Origin: Candidatus Aquidulcis sp.
Lineage (GTDB): Bacteria; Chloroflexota; Anaerolineae; Anaerolineales; E44-bin32
Direction of reading: 5' to 3'
Length of the DNA stretch: 8,723 nucleotides
Assembly (NCBI GenBank): GCA_020723365.1
Contig: DYJB01000008.1
Location: 27,810-36,532, forward strand
The translations under genes and the position numbers were made by a program. How positions within the stretch are numbered: position 1 is the stretch's first letter; each line of letters starts with the position of its first letter. The notes beneath the pieces are model-generated. The model worked only from the letters and a program-made list of their open reading frames with translations, was not told where the DNA came from and searched no databases. This document shows, piece by piece, positions 1-6,553 of this stretch.

Positions 1-1476
1 TACCTGTGCGACAAGAAGCACAAGGTGCGCGCCATCGTCGTCACCCACGGGCACGAAGACCACACCGGCGCCATCCACCACGTGCTGGACGAGATCGGGG
101 CGCCGATCTACGCCACGCCCCTGACGCGCGCCCTGCTGGAAGCCAAGCTCAATCGCAACGCGCAAACCAAGGCCGGCCTGACCACCATCCAGGCCGGCGA
201 AACGCTCGACGTCGGCCCGTTCGGCATCGAGTTCTTCCACGTCTGCCACTCGATCCCCGACGGCGTCGGACTGGCCATCAACACGCCGCAGGGCCTGCTG
301 GTGCATTCGGGAGACTTCAAGTTCGACCGGACGCCGGTCGACGGCTGGCCGACCGACTTCGACAAGCTGGCCGAGCTGGGCCAGCGCGGGGTGCTGGCGC
401 TGCTCTCCGATTCGACCAACGCCGACAAGCGCGGCTGGACGCCCTCCGAGCGGGTCATCGACGCCGCCTTCGACGACGTCTTCCGCCGCGCCCCGGGCCG
501 CATCCTGATCGGCACCTTCGCCTCGCTCATTTCGCGCATGTCGCAGGTGGCGGCGGCGGCCGAACGCTATGGGCGCTCGATGGCCTTTGTGGGCACCTCG
601 ATGATCGAGAACGCCCGCATCGCCCGGCGTCTGGGCTACATCAACATCCCCGAGGAGCTCATCGTCCCCATCGACCAGGCGCTCGGCATGAAGCCGTCCA
701 AGGTCGTCCTGATGTGCACCGGCACGCAGGGCGAGCCGTCGTCCATCCTGGGGCGCCTGTCGAGCGGCACCAACCGCCAGTTCGGGGTCGAGTCCGGCGA
801 CACGGTCGTGCTGTCGTCGCACCCCATCCCCGGCAACGAGGAGATGGTGCACCGCACCATCAACCGCCTGCTGCAGCGCGGGGCCGACGTCATCTACGAC
901 GCCATCGCCCCGGTGCACGTCTCCGGACACGCCAGCCAGGAGGAGCAGCGCCAGCTGCTGCAGACCGTCAAGCCGAAGCACTTCATCCCCATCCACGGCG
1001 AACTGCGCCATCTTAAGCAGCACGCCCTGCTGGCCCTCGAGTCCGGCATCGAGCCGGAGAATATCGCCGTGGTCGAGAACGGCACGGTCATCGAGTTCCG
1101 CCAGGGGCGCATGAGCATCGGCGAGCGCATCCCCGGCGGATACGTCTTTGTGGACGGCAGCGGCGTGGGCGATATCGGGCCATCGATCATGAAGGAGCGC
1201 GAAGCGCTGGCTCGCGACGGCTTTGTCATGGTTCACCTGCAAATCGACCAGAAGACCGGGCGGCTGCGATCCACACCCGAGATCGAGACACGCGGCTTTG
1301 TGACCTTGCGTGACGCCGATTCGCTCCTGGCCCAGGCCCGCACGCGCGTCGGCGAGGTGGTGGCCGCCGCCAAGGGCGACGACCTGAAATCCCGGCTGGA
1401 GCGCGAGCTGGGCAAGCTGTTCTACGCCGAGACGCGGCGCAACCCGACCGTGCTCATCGTGCTGTCGGAACGCTAG
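1..1476 (+). CDS. rnj: Ribonuclease J, 5'-truncated by the window edge
   Basis: Metallo-beta-lactamase/beta-CASP nuclease that cuts RNA internally and degrades it 5' to 3'; it works in the cytoplasm in RNA processing and decay. Reading from base 1 in frame 1 gives 491 residues. The zinc motif HGHEDH is at residues 16-21, followed by CHSIPDG, VHSGDFKFD, SDSTNAD, GTFASLISR, CTGTQGEP, HPIPGNE and the family motif HVSGHAS, then the HGELRHL segment. The C-terminal RNase J domain ends with ETRRNPTVLIVLSER, as is usual. Full-length members have about 550 residues, so roughly 60-70 N-terminal residues lie to the left. The valine codon GTG at 25 could be read as a start, but the zinc motif would then sit at the very N terminus and coding sequence continues upstream, so I reject it. 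The next gene begins only 17 nt after the stop. Identification is firm; paralogue (J1 or J2) cannot be told. Confidence 0.95.
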   Translation, partial: YLCDKKHKVRAIVVTHGHEDHTGAIHHVLDEIGAPIYATPLTRALLEAKLNRNAQTKAGLTTIQAGETLDVGPFGIEFFHVCHSIPDGVGLAINTPQGLLVHSGDFKFDRTPVDGWPTDFDKLAELGQRGVLALLSDSTNADKRGWTPSERVIDAAFDDVFRRAPGRILIGTFASLISRMSQVAAAAERYGRSMAFVGTSMIENARIARRLGYINIPEELIVPIDQALGMKPSKVVLMCTGTQGEPSSILGRLSSGTNRQFGVESGDTVVLSSHPIPGNEEMVHRTINRLLQRGADVIYDAIAPVHVSGHASQEEQRQLLQTVKPKHFIPIHGELRHLKQHALLALESGIEPENIAVVENGTVIEFRQGRMSIGERIPGGYVFVDGSGVGDIGPSIMKEREALARDGFVMVHLQIDQKTGRLRSTPEIETRGFVTLRDADSLLAQARTRVGEVVAAAKGDDLKSRLERELGKLFYAETRRNPTVLIVLSER

Positions 1477-1479
1477 GCC

Positions 1480-1485
1480 TATAAT
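1480..1485 (+). promoter_or_regulatory. TATAAT -10 box, probable leaderless promoter
   Basis: A perfect TATAAT hexamer lies between the RNase J stop and the ATG at 1494. A start site 7-9 nt after the hexamer would fall at 1492-1494, on or next to the start codon, so the transcript would be leaderless or nearly so. No Shine-Dalgarno sequence fits in the 17-nt gap, which agrees. No convincing -35 hexamer is seen 16-18 bp upstream, where the RNase J gene still codes. Confidence 0.5.
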
Positions 1486-1493
1486 CGCCTGCC

Positions 1494-2298
1494 ATGCGAC
1501 CCCGGCTCTGGCTGCTTGCCCTCACGCTCACCCTCGCGCTCACCGGCTGCACCGGGCTGGCCCTGGCTCCCGCCACCCCAACCCCGATTCCGGCCACGCC
1601 CAGCCCCACGCCGGAGCCGGCAGCCGCCCAAGTGAACGGGACCGTCATTCGGCTGGCCGACCTCGAGGAGGAGGTTGCCCGCTTCGAAGCCGCTCAGCGC
1701 TCGCTTGGCATCGATCTTGCAGCGCTGGGCGACTACCGGGCCACTGTCCTCGACAGCCTGATCGACCGCCGTCTTCTGGCGGAGGCTGCCCGGGCGGCAG
1801 GGACTTCGATCGAGCCGGCCGAGGTTGAGGCACGCATCGAAACGCTGGCAGGCGGGATGGGCGGGTCCGACGCCATGGGCGCCTGGCTGGCCGCCAACGG
1901 CTACTCGTACGAGAGCCTCACGTCGGCCCTGACCGAGGAGCTGCTGGCTGCCCGCACGGTCGAAGCGATCGCCAACGGCGTGCCGCAAACCGCCGAGCAG
2001 GTCCATGCCCTTCACCTGCTCGTCGCCGACGCCGGACTGGCCGAAGACCTGAGGATCCAGATCGTGGGCGGGACCGCTGACGACGCCGGAAGTGGAAGCG
2101 GTCGCCTTCGCGCTCCAGCCCGGCGAAGTGAGCGCCGTCGTTGAAAGCGCCCTCGGCTATCACCTGGTTCAGGTGATCGAGCGCGGCGAACATGAACTCA
2201 GCCCCGAAACCTGGCGCCGTCTGCGCCGGGAGGCGGTCGAGGCCTGGTTGGCCGATGCCCGCGCCCGGGCAACGATCGAGATTGTGAATCCGCCATAG
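1494..2298 (+). pseudogene. SurA/parvulin-like peptidylprolyl isomerase lipoprotein, broken by internal deletion and frameshift
   Basis: Originally an exported lipoprotein folding factor of the SurA/PrsA type. The first frame (1494-2144) encodes a signal peptide with lipobox LTGC (lipidated Cys19), a Pro/Thr linker (about residues 24-43), a SurA_N-like helical domain (AQVNGTVIRLADLEEEV onward, about 45-165) and the first strand of a parvulin domain (VHALHLLV, 170-177). It then runs into unrelated Arg/Gly-rich sequence and stops. The other half of the parvulin domain is one frame over: from about 2070 it reads PLTTPEVEAVAFALQPGEVS, then ESALGYHLVQVIER, and ends at 2298. Joining both frames gives only about 57 residues of a domain that usually has about 90-95, so about 35 residues of its core are missing; a simple frameshift does not explain this. 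Either a real deletion or an assembly error. The truncated 216-residue product would keep the N-terminal domain and could still be exported as a chaperone without isomerase activity. Confidence 0.8.
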
Positions 2299-2326
2299 GC
2301 GGATGCAGGCACATCCTGCACCCGTC

Positions 2327-2338
2327 AGGGAGGGAGAG
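2327..2338 (+). promoter_or_regulatory. Shine-Dalgarno sequence that decides the start at 2345
   Basis: AGGGAGGGAGAG ends 6 nt before the ATG at 2345; its GGAGG core is 11 nt away. It makes 2345 a better start than the in-frame ATG at 2303, which has no such site. Confidence 0.75.
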
Positions 2339-2344
2339 ATACCC

Positions 2345-3082
2345 ATGGAAGACTACAAGCCTCGCGGCCCCGGCATCGTCGGGCTGTTCATCAACCTGCT
2401 GACGCTCATCGTGGTCCTGGCGACCATCGGCGTCGGCGCGGTCTTCGGGGCGGTCTTCGTCAACCCCTACCTGGTCGACGTCGTCAATCCCTACCTGCCG
2501 GTGAGACTCGTCCCGCCGCCAACGCTGCCGCCCACGCTCGGCCCGCCGACGCCCACCAATACGCCCGAGATCTACCTGCCGCCGACGTGGACCGCCACGC
2601 CGACCGTGACGGCGACCGCCACGGCGACGCCCACCGAGACGCCGGTCCCGACCGCCACGCCGACGCCCACCGAAACACCGGCCGTCACCAACACGCCGTC
2701 GGGCGCTGCCATCGTGCCGCAGCCGGACAGCCCGAAGTTCACCACCAACTTCGCCAATACGAAGGCCTGCCAGTGGATGGGGCTCGCCGGGCAGGTGTTC
2801 GACAACAAGACCAACGGAGCCGTCACCGGCCTGGCGGTGCGCATCGGGGGCCAGCTCAGCGGCATCCCCTTCGATCTCACCAGCCTGACCGGAAGCGCAC
2901 CCGCCTACGGGCCCGGGGGCTACGAGTTCGTGCTGAGCGATCACCCGATCGCCAGCACCAAGACACTGTGGGTCCAGATCCTCGACACCGCCGGCGTCCC
3001 GCTCTCTGACAAGATCTACTTCGACACCTCCGACAAGTGCAGCGAGAACCTGGTGCTCTTCAACTGGAATCAGGTGCGCTGA
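2345..3082 (+). CDS. Membrane-anchored protein with Pro/Thr stalk and two-cysteine C-terminal domain
   Basis: Function unknown; 245 residues. After a short charged N terminus (MEDYKPRG) there is one long hydrophobic segment (about 11-39), best read as a signal anchor with the rest outside. Residues about 57-125 form a Pro/Thr stalk with repeated TPT, TATPT and TETP units, typical of surface proteins in Anaerolineae-type Chloroflexota. The C-terminal domain (about 126-245) starts near TNFANTKACQWMGLAGQVFD, contains GLAVRIGG and GYEFVLSD, and has only two cysteines, Cys142 and Cys232, at its two ends; they could form one disulfide. The pattern suggests a small beta-sandwich, perhaps related to carboxypeptidase-regulatory-like folds, but that is a guess. 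The strong SD fixes the start. It follows the broken isomerase gene by 46 nt and is followed by a strong hairpin. Confidence 0.85.
   Translation: MEDYKPRGPGIVGLFINLLTLIVVLATIGVGAVFGAVFVNPYLVDVVNPYLPVRLVPPPTLPPTLGPPTPTNTPEIYLPPTWTATPTVTATATATPTETPVPTATPTPTETPAVTNTPSGAAIVPQPDSPKFTTNFANTKACQWMGLAGQVFDNKTNGAVTGLAVRIGGQLSGIPFDLTSLTGSAPAYGPGGYEFVLSDHPIASTKTLWVQILDTAGVPLSDKIYFDTSDKCSENLVLFNWNQVR
2590..2673 (+). repeat. In-frame degenerate repeats coding the Pro/Thr stalk
   Basis: The 15-mer GACCGCCACGCCGAC occurs at 2590-2604 and 2650-2664 (60 nt apart), and CGACGCCCACCGA occurs at 2625-2637 and 2661-2673 (36 nt apart). Both offsets are multiples of three, so unequal exchange between copies would change stalk length without breaking the frame. 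Confidence 0.7.
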
Positions 3083-3106
3083 TCTGCACTCATCGCAGGA
3101 GAACGA

Positions 3107-3135
3107 ACAGCGCCCCCGCAGTGCGGGGGCGCTGT
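3107..3135. terminator. Hairpin between convergent genes, likely bidirectional terminator
   Basis: Arms ACAGCGCCCCCGC (3107-3119) and GCGGGGGCGCTGT (3123-3135) pair perfectly over 13 bp with a 3-nt loop. It sits between the stop of the stalk protein (3082) and the stop of the minus-strand aminotransferase (3154), so it can serve both. There is no proper T-run on the plus side; the minus side is followed by a short pyrimidine-rich stretch (TCGTTCTCC). Confidence 0.75.
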
Positions 3136-3153
3136 GATTCGCGGGGCCAGCGA

Positions 3154-4341
3154 CTAGCCGCGAGCCAGCGCGGCCGCAAGCCGGTCACAAACCAGGCCGA
3201 CCTGATCCTGCGTCATCACGCCCGAGAACGGCAGGGCCAGGCTGCGCCGCCCGAGGTCCTCGGTGACCGGGAAGTCGCCTGGCTGGAAGCCGAACTGATC
3301 GACGAAGAACTTCTGCAGGTGGATGGGAGCGAAGTACGGGCGCGCCGGGATGCCCTCCCCGTCCAGTGCGTGGATGAGGGCGGTCCGATCGACCTCGGGC
3401 GCCAGGCGGATGACGTACACGAACCAGCTGACGCGCGTCGTCGTCGCCGCCAGCGGCAGGGTTTCCACCTGCGGCAGGCGCGCCAGCCCCTCGGCATACC
3501 ACTCGGCCACGCGCTCGCGCTTGCCGAGCAGCTCATCGAAGCGCTGCATCTGCACCAGGCCCAGGGCGGCGCTCATCTCATCCAGCCGGTAGTTGTAGCC
3601 CAGGTAGGTGTGCTCCAGCCAGGTGTCGCCCGGCGCACGGCCCTGATTGCGCAGCGCCCGCGCTTTGTCGGCCACGTCGGCGCGATCGGTGACGATCAGA
3701 CCGCCCTCGCCCGTTGTGACCTGCTTGTTGGGGTAGAACCCGAAGACGCCCGCGTCGCCCAGGCAGCCGGCCTGCAGGCCCTTGTACTCAGCCCCCAGCG
3801 CCTCGCATGAATCCTCCAGGATCGGCAGCCCGTGCTGCTGCGCCGTGCGCTTCAGCGGATCGAAGTCCGCCGGCTGGCCGAAGACGTCCACCGGCAGCAG
3901 CCCCTTCAGGCTGCCGCCCTGCGGCACGCCCCGGCGCGGCAGCCAGCGCTCGGCTGCCCGGCCGCCCTTCGTCAATCCGGCGGCCGCCTCGGCCACCAGG
4001 TCGGTGTCGATGTTGCCCGTCTGCGGCTCGACATCCACGAAGACCGGGACGGCCCGCTCGTAGAGCAGGACGTTGGCGGAGGCCACGAAGGAGAACGGCG
4101 TTGTGATGACCCAATCCCCGTCCCCGATACCCAGCGCCCGCACACACACGTGCAGCCCGGAGGTGCCCGAATTGACCGCCACGGCGTGCTGCACGCCGAG
4201 GCGCCGGGCAACGATCTGCTCGAAAGCCGCCACCTTCGGACCCATGCTCAGGTTGGGCGTACCGACAACCTCCAGCACCGCCTGGCGTTCGGCCTCGCTG
4301 AGATCGGGAGAGGACATGGGTACAAGATACGCGTCGGGCAA
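3154..4341 (-). CDS. DegT/DnrJ/EryC1/StrS-family sugar aminotransferase (PglE-like)
   Basis: PLP enzyme that converts a nucleotide-linked keto-sugar to an amino-sugar, usually with glutamate as amino donor; cytoplasmic. From the chosen start it has 395 residues, normal for the family. Motifs in order: NSGTSGLH (57-64), TPFSFVASAN (81-90), LPVDVFGQPAD (149-159), EDSCEALGA with the PLP-contacting Asp177 (176-184), and FYPNKQVTTGEGG with the Schiff-base Lys206 (202-214), then the YNYRLDEM segment. I chose TTG at 4341 because GAGGGA (4347-4352) lies 5 nt before it; the inner ATG at 4317 has no SD, and homologues typically have a few residues before SSPDLSEAE. An insertion of about 20 residues (about 123-147) precedes the LPVDVFGQP strand. 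It follows the lipoyl-acyltransferase by 68 nt and probably supplies its amino-sugar substrate, as PglE does for PglD. Exact sugar unknown. Confidence 0.93.
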   Translation of the reverse strand: MPDAYLVPMSSPDLSEAERQAVLEVVGTPNLSMGPKVAAFEQIVARRLGVQHAVAVNSGTSGLHVCVRALGIGDGDWVITTPFSFVASANVLLYERAVPVFVDVEPQTGNIDTDLVAEAAAGLTKGGRAAERWLPRRGVPQGGSLKGLLPVDVFGQPADFDPLKRTAQQHGLPILEDSCEALGAEYKGLQAGCLGDAGVFGFYPNKQVTTGEGGLIVTDRADVADKARALRNQGRAPGDTWLEHTYLGYNYRLDEMSAALGLVQMQRFDELLGKRERVAEWYAEGLARLPQVETLPLAATTTRVSWFVYVIRLAPEVDRTALIHALDGEGIPARPYFAPIHLQKFFVDQFGFQPGDFPVTEDLGRRSLALPFSGVMTQDQVGLVCDRLAAALARG

Positions 4342-4346
4342 TGGAT

Positions 4347-4352
4347 TCCCTC
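4347..4352 (-). promoter_or_regulatory. Shine-Dalgarno GAGGGA supporting a TTG start
   Basis: On the minus strand GAGGGA is followed by ATCCA and then TTG at 4341, a normal spacing. The ATG at 4317 is preceded by GTATCTTGTACCC with no ribosome-binding motif. Confidence 0.6.
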
Positions 4353-4363
4353 GAATGGGGCGA

Positions 4364-4413
4364 CTAGCGGCTGGCGACCGGCAATCGGCCAGCAGCAAGC
4401 TGCCAATCGCTAG
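4364..4413 (-). repeat. Imperfect inverted repeat between acyltransferase and aminotransferase genes
   Basis: On the plus strand CTAGCGGCTGGC (4364-4375) faces GCCAATCGCTAG (4402-4413). On the minus-strand RNA 11 of 12 positions can pair (one G-U, one A-C mismatch) around a 26-nt loop that itself holds a CAGC/GCTG hairpin. The outer arm includes the TAG stop of the acyltransferase. No U-run follows, so it is more likely a processing or coupling element than a terminator. Confidence 0.45.
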
Positions 4414-5504
4414 GTGCGTTCCGCATCCTTCTCCGGCCAGATCGCGCCGGCGCGAACGATGCCGCCCGCCGGCACATCCTTCTTCACCACGGCGCTGTTG
4501 CCCACGCGGGCGCCGTCGCCGATGGCAACCCCAAGGTTGACCGTCACACCCATGCCGATCAACGCCGCCTCGCCCAGCGTCACGCCTCCGGCCAGCAGCG
4601 CGCCAGGGGACACATTGGCGTACGCCGCCAGCCGGCAGTCGTGCGAGACGACGGCCGAGGTGTTGACGATGGAGCCGAAGCCGATCTCCGCCTCGCTGCC
4701 GACGTAGGCATGCGGGAACACCTGCACTCCGGCCGACACCACAGCACTCGGCTCGACGAAGGCTGTTGGATGGACGATCGCCGGGCAGGCGAACCCGGCC
4801 TGGATGAGCCGGTGGAAGACGGTGATGCGACTGCGCGCGTCGCCAATGCCGCCGACCGCATTCGCCGCCAGGCGGAGGCCTTGCGCCAGCAGCTCGGGCA
4901 GGATTTCGCCGCCGCCCAGGATGGGCACCCCCACGACGGCGCTGCCTCGCGCCAGGCCGTCATCGACCACACCCACGACTTCGAAGTGACCTGTGGCGCG
5001 TGCGGCTTCGATCACCGACTTCCCGTGGCCCCCGCCCCCGTAGACGATCATGCGCCGGTCGGTGGCCTGCGAAGCGTCGACGGAAGACCCCGCCAGAAGC
5101 TCGCGGACCTGCGCTTCGGTGATCAGCGGCCCGGTGGGCAGGCGCCCAAGGTCAATGCCGGCCGTGCGCGCCAGCGCCAGGGCCGGCGCCGTCAGGCGCA
5201 GCCCCTCCGGCACGGGCGATTCTCCGGCAGAAGACTCAACCTGTGGGGCGCGCCACTCGCGCGAACCGGCGAGCCAGCACAGCCGTTCACCGGCGCGCAG
5301 GCGGTCGCCGACCGTTGCGCGCAGCCCGGCAATGTAGCCGTCGGCCTCCGCCACCACCTCGACCGACGACTTGGTCGTCTCAAGCGTCACCAGCGGCTGT
5401 CCGGCGTGCACGCGTGTGCCGTCGGGCGCGTGGATCGCCGCCAGGCGCGACTCAGGCTCGTTCGGGTTCAACAGGGGGACAAGGACGACCGTCGGTTCGG
5501 GCAT
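4410..5504 (-). CDS. Lipoyl domain / subunit-binding-like segment / NeuD-PglD sugar N-acyltransferase fusion
   Basis: 364 residues with three parts. Residues about 1-80 are a lipoyl-type domain: VPLLNPNEPESRL, APDGTRVHAGQPL, then LETTKSSVEV with predicted lipoyl Lys45, and DGYIAGLRATVGDRLRAGE. The ETTKS context fits lipoyl, not the MKM of biotin carriers. Residues about 102-137 (LTAPALALARTAGIDL then TGPLITEAQVREL) resemble the peripheral-subunit-binding domain of E2 proteins, but lack the usual Arg after PAV and the GRI turn. Residues 152-364 are a complete NeuD/PglD acyltransferase: nucleotide-sugar-binding part starting IVYGGGGHGKSVIEAA, then a left-handed beta-helix of hexapeptide repeats with SHDC (287-290; His288 is the expected catalytic base) and GNSAVVKKDVPAG near the end. 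PglD enzymes acetylate the 4-amino group of UDP-sugars with acetyl-CoA. It lies 56 nt after E1 beta, where an E2 gene normally stands. Inference: the lipoyl arm is acylated by the E1 pair and delivers the acyl group to the sugar. Confidence 0.9.
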   Translation of the reverse strand: MPEPTVVLVPLLNPNEPESRLAAIHAPDGTRVHAGQPLVTLETTKSSVEVVAEADGYIAGLRATVGDRLRAGERLCWLAGSREWRAPQVESSAGESPVPEGLRLTAPALALARTAGIDLGRLPTGPLITEAQVRELLAGSSVDASQATDRRMIVYGGGGHGKSVIEAARATGHFEVVGVVDDGLARGSAVVGVPILGGGEILPELLAQGLRLAANAVGGIGDARSRITVFHRLIQAGFACPAIVHPTAFVEPSAVVSAGVQVFPHAYVGSEAEIGFGSIVNTSAVVSHDCRLAAYANVSPGALLAGGVTLGEAALIGMGVTVNLGVAIGDGARVGNSAVVKKDVPAGGIVRAGAIWPEKDAERT

Positions 5505-5560
5505 GGGTACGCCGCCAGGATCAGGCGAAGTGTATCAGCAAGTCCTGCGTGCCGGCGCGC

Positions 5561-6553
5561 TCAGCGCGCCAGGGCCAGCGCCGCGGATGTGATCGAGTCC
5601 GGGGCCGGCAGGACGGCGGCCTCCAACGCCTGCGCCGCCGGGATGGGAAGATCCTGCGCCGCCACGCGCCCGGCGCGCAGCCCGGCGCCGTGCGCCTCGA
5701 GCGCTCCGGCCACGACTTCTGCGCCCCAGCCCAGCGAGCGCGTGCCCTCTTCGATCGTCAGCAAACGGTGCGTCAGGGCAAGGCTTTCCTTCAACAGGCC
5801 GGTGTCGAACGGCGCCAGCTGGGTGCAGACGAACAGCTCGGCGAAGACCTCGTGTTCGAAGGCCAGCGTTTTGAGCGCCTGGAGGGCCAACTCGGCGGGG
5901 TAGCCGTAGGAGACGAGCGTCAGGCTGGGAGGCGGCGCGCCGGCCACGCGCAGGCGATAGGCAGGATAGCGATCCCCGACGGGCAGCTTCTCAACCTCGT
6001 CCCCGCCCGCCATCAGGTCCTTCCCGTACAGCAGCTTGTGTTCGATGAAAAGCACGGGGTCGTCGTCCAGCAGGACCGCCGTCTTGAGCAGGGCCCCAGG
6101 ATCGCCCGCGGCCGTGGCTGCCAGCGTACGCAAGCCGGGCGCGCCCAGCAGGTGCTTCTCCAGCGACTGCGAATGCGTCGGGCCGTAGCCGCGCCCGCCG
6201 CCCATCGGCGTGCGCACCACCAGCGGCACACGCGCCTGATCACCCGTCATCCAGCGCAGCTTGGCGGCATGGTTGACCAGCTGATCGGCCGCCAGCAGGA
6301 CGAAGTCGCCGAACATGATCTCGACCACCGGGCGCAGGCCGCGCAGCGCCATGCCCACGCCCAGCCCGACGATGCCTGCTTCGGAGACGGGCGTCGTCAG
6401 GACGCGAGCGGGGAAGGCGCCCGACAGCCCGCGCGTGACCTTGAAGGCGCCGCCGTAGGGGTCGAGAACATCCTCGCCCAGCAGGCGGACCTGCGGCGAT
6501 TCCGCCAGGCACTCGTGCAGGGCGCGGTTGAGCGACTCGAGGACGGTCGTCAT
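5561..6553 (-). CDS. 2-oxoacid dehydrogenase-type E1 component, beta subunit
   Basis: Transketolase-like subunit that forms, with E1 alpha, the thiamine diphosphate enzyme that decarboxylates a 2-oxoacid and reductively acylates a lipoyl domain. 330 residues, normal size. GEDV (26-29), TTPVSEAGIVGLGVGMA with the conserved Glu58 that contacts the thiazolium cofactor (53-69), RPVVEIMFGDF (74-84), DQLVNHAAK (90-98), and GPTHSQSLEKH with the active-site His127 (124-134) are all present, followed by a complete C-terminal transketolase domain. Its ATG overlaps the E1 alpha stop by 4 nt (ATGA), implying translational coupling and an alpha2beta2 product. The next gene is the lipoyl-acyltransferase. 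Substrate cannot be read from sequence; family labels such as pyruvate, acetoin or branched-chain would all be guesses. Confidence 0.93.
   Translation of the reverse strand: MTTVLESLNRALHECLAESPQVRLLGEDVLDPYGGAFKVTRGLSGAFPARVLTTPVSEAGIVGLGVGMALRGLRPVVEIMFGDFVLLAADQLVNHAAKLRWMTGDQARVPLVVRTPMGGGRGYGPTHSQSLEKHLLGAPGLRTLAATAAGDPGALLKTAVLLDDDPVLFIEHKLLYGKDLMAGGDEVEKLPVGDRYPAYRLRVAGAPPPSLTLVSYGYPAELALQALKTLAFEHEVFAELFVCTQLAPFDTGLLKESLALTHRLLTIEEGTRSLGWGAEVVAGALEAHGAGLRAGRVAAQDLPIPAAQALEAAVLPAPDSITSAALALAR

Noticed and set aside
6..1016. Plus-strand open frame of 336 codons overlapping RNase J
   Set aside because: Product is Arg/His/Pro-rich with no domain and lies wholly within RNase J, whose motifs are all intact.
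2040..2144. Programmed +1 frameshift in the isomerase gene
   Set aside because: Joining the frames still leaves the domain about 35 residues short, and no slippery sequence is evident.
2092..2298. Separate 68-residue gene starting at GTG 2092
   Set aside because: The sequence is the second half of a parvulin domain and has no ribosome site, so it is the displaced end of the broken upstream gene.
2303..2344. Earlier ATG for the stalked membrane protein
   Set aside because: The added 14 residues are polar, no ribosome site precedes 2303, and the strong SD would then lie inside the coding sequence.
5369..5372. Biotin carrier domain as the reading of the fusion N terminus
   Set aside because: The attachment lysine sits in ETTKSS, as in lipoyl domains, and not in the Met-Lys-Met context of biotin carriers; no carboxylase gene is nearby.
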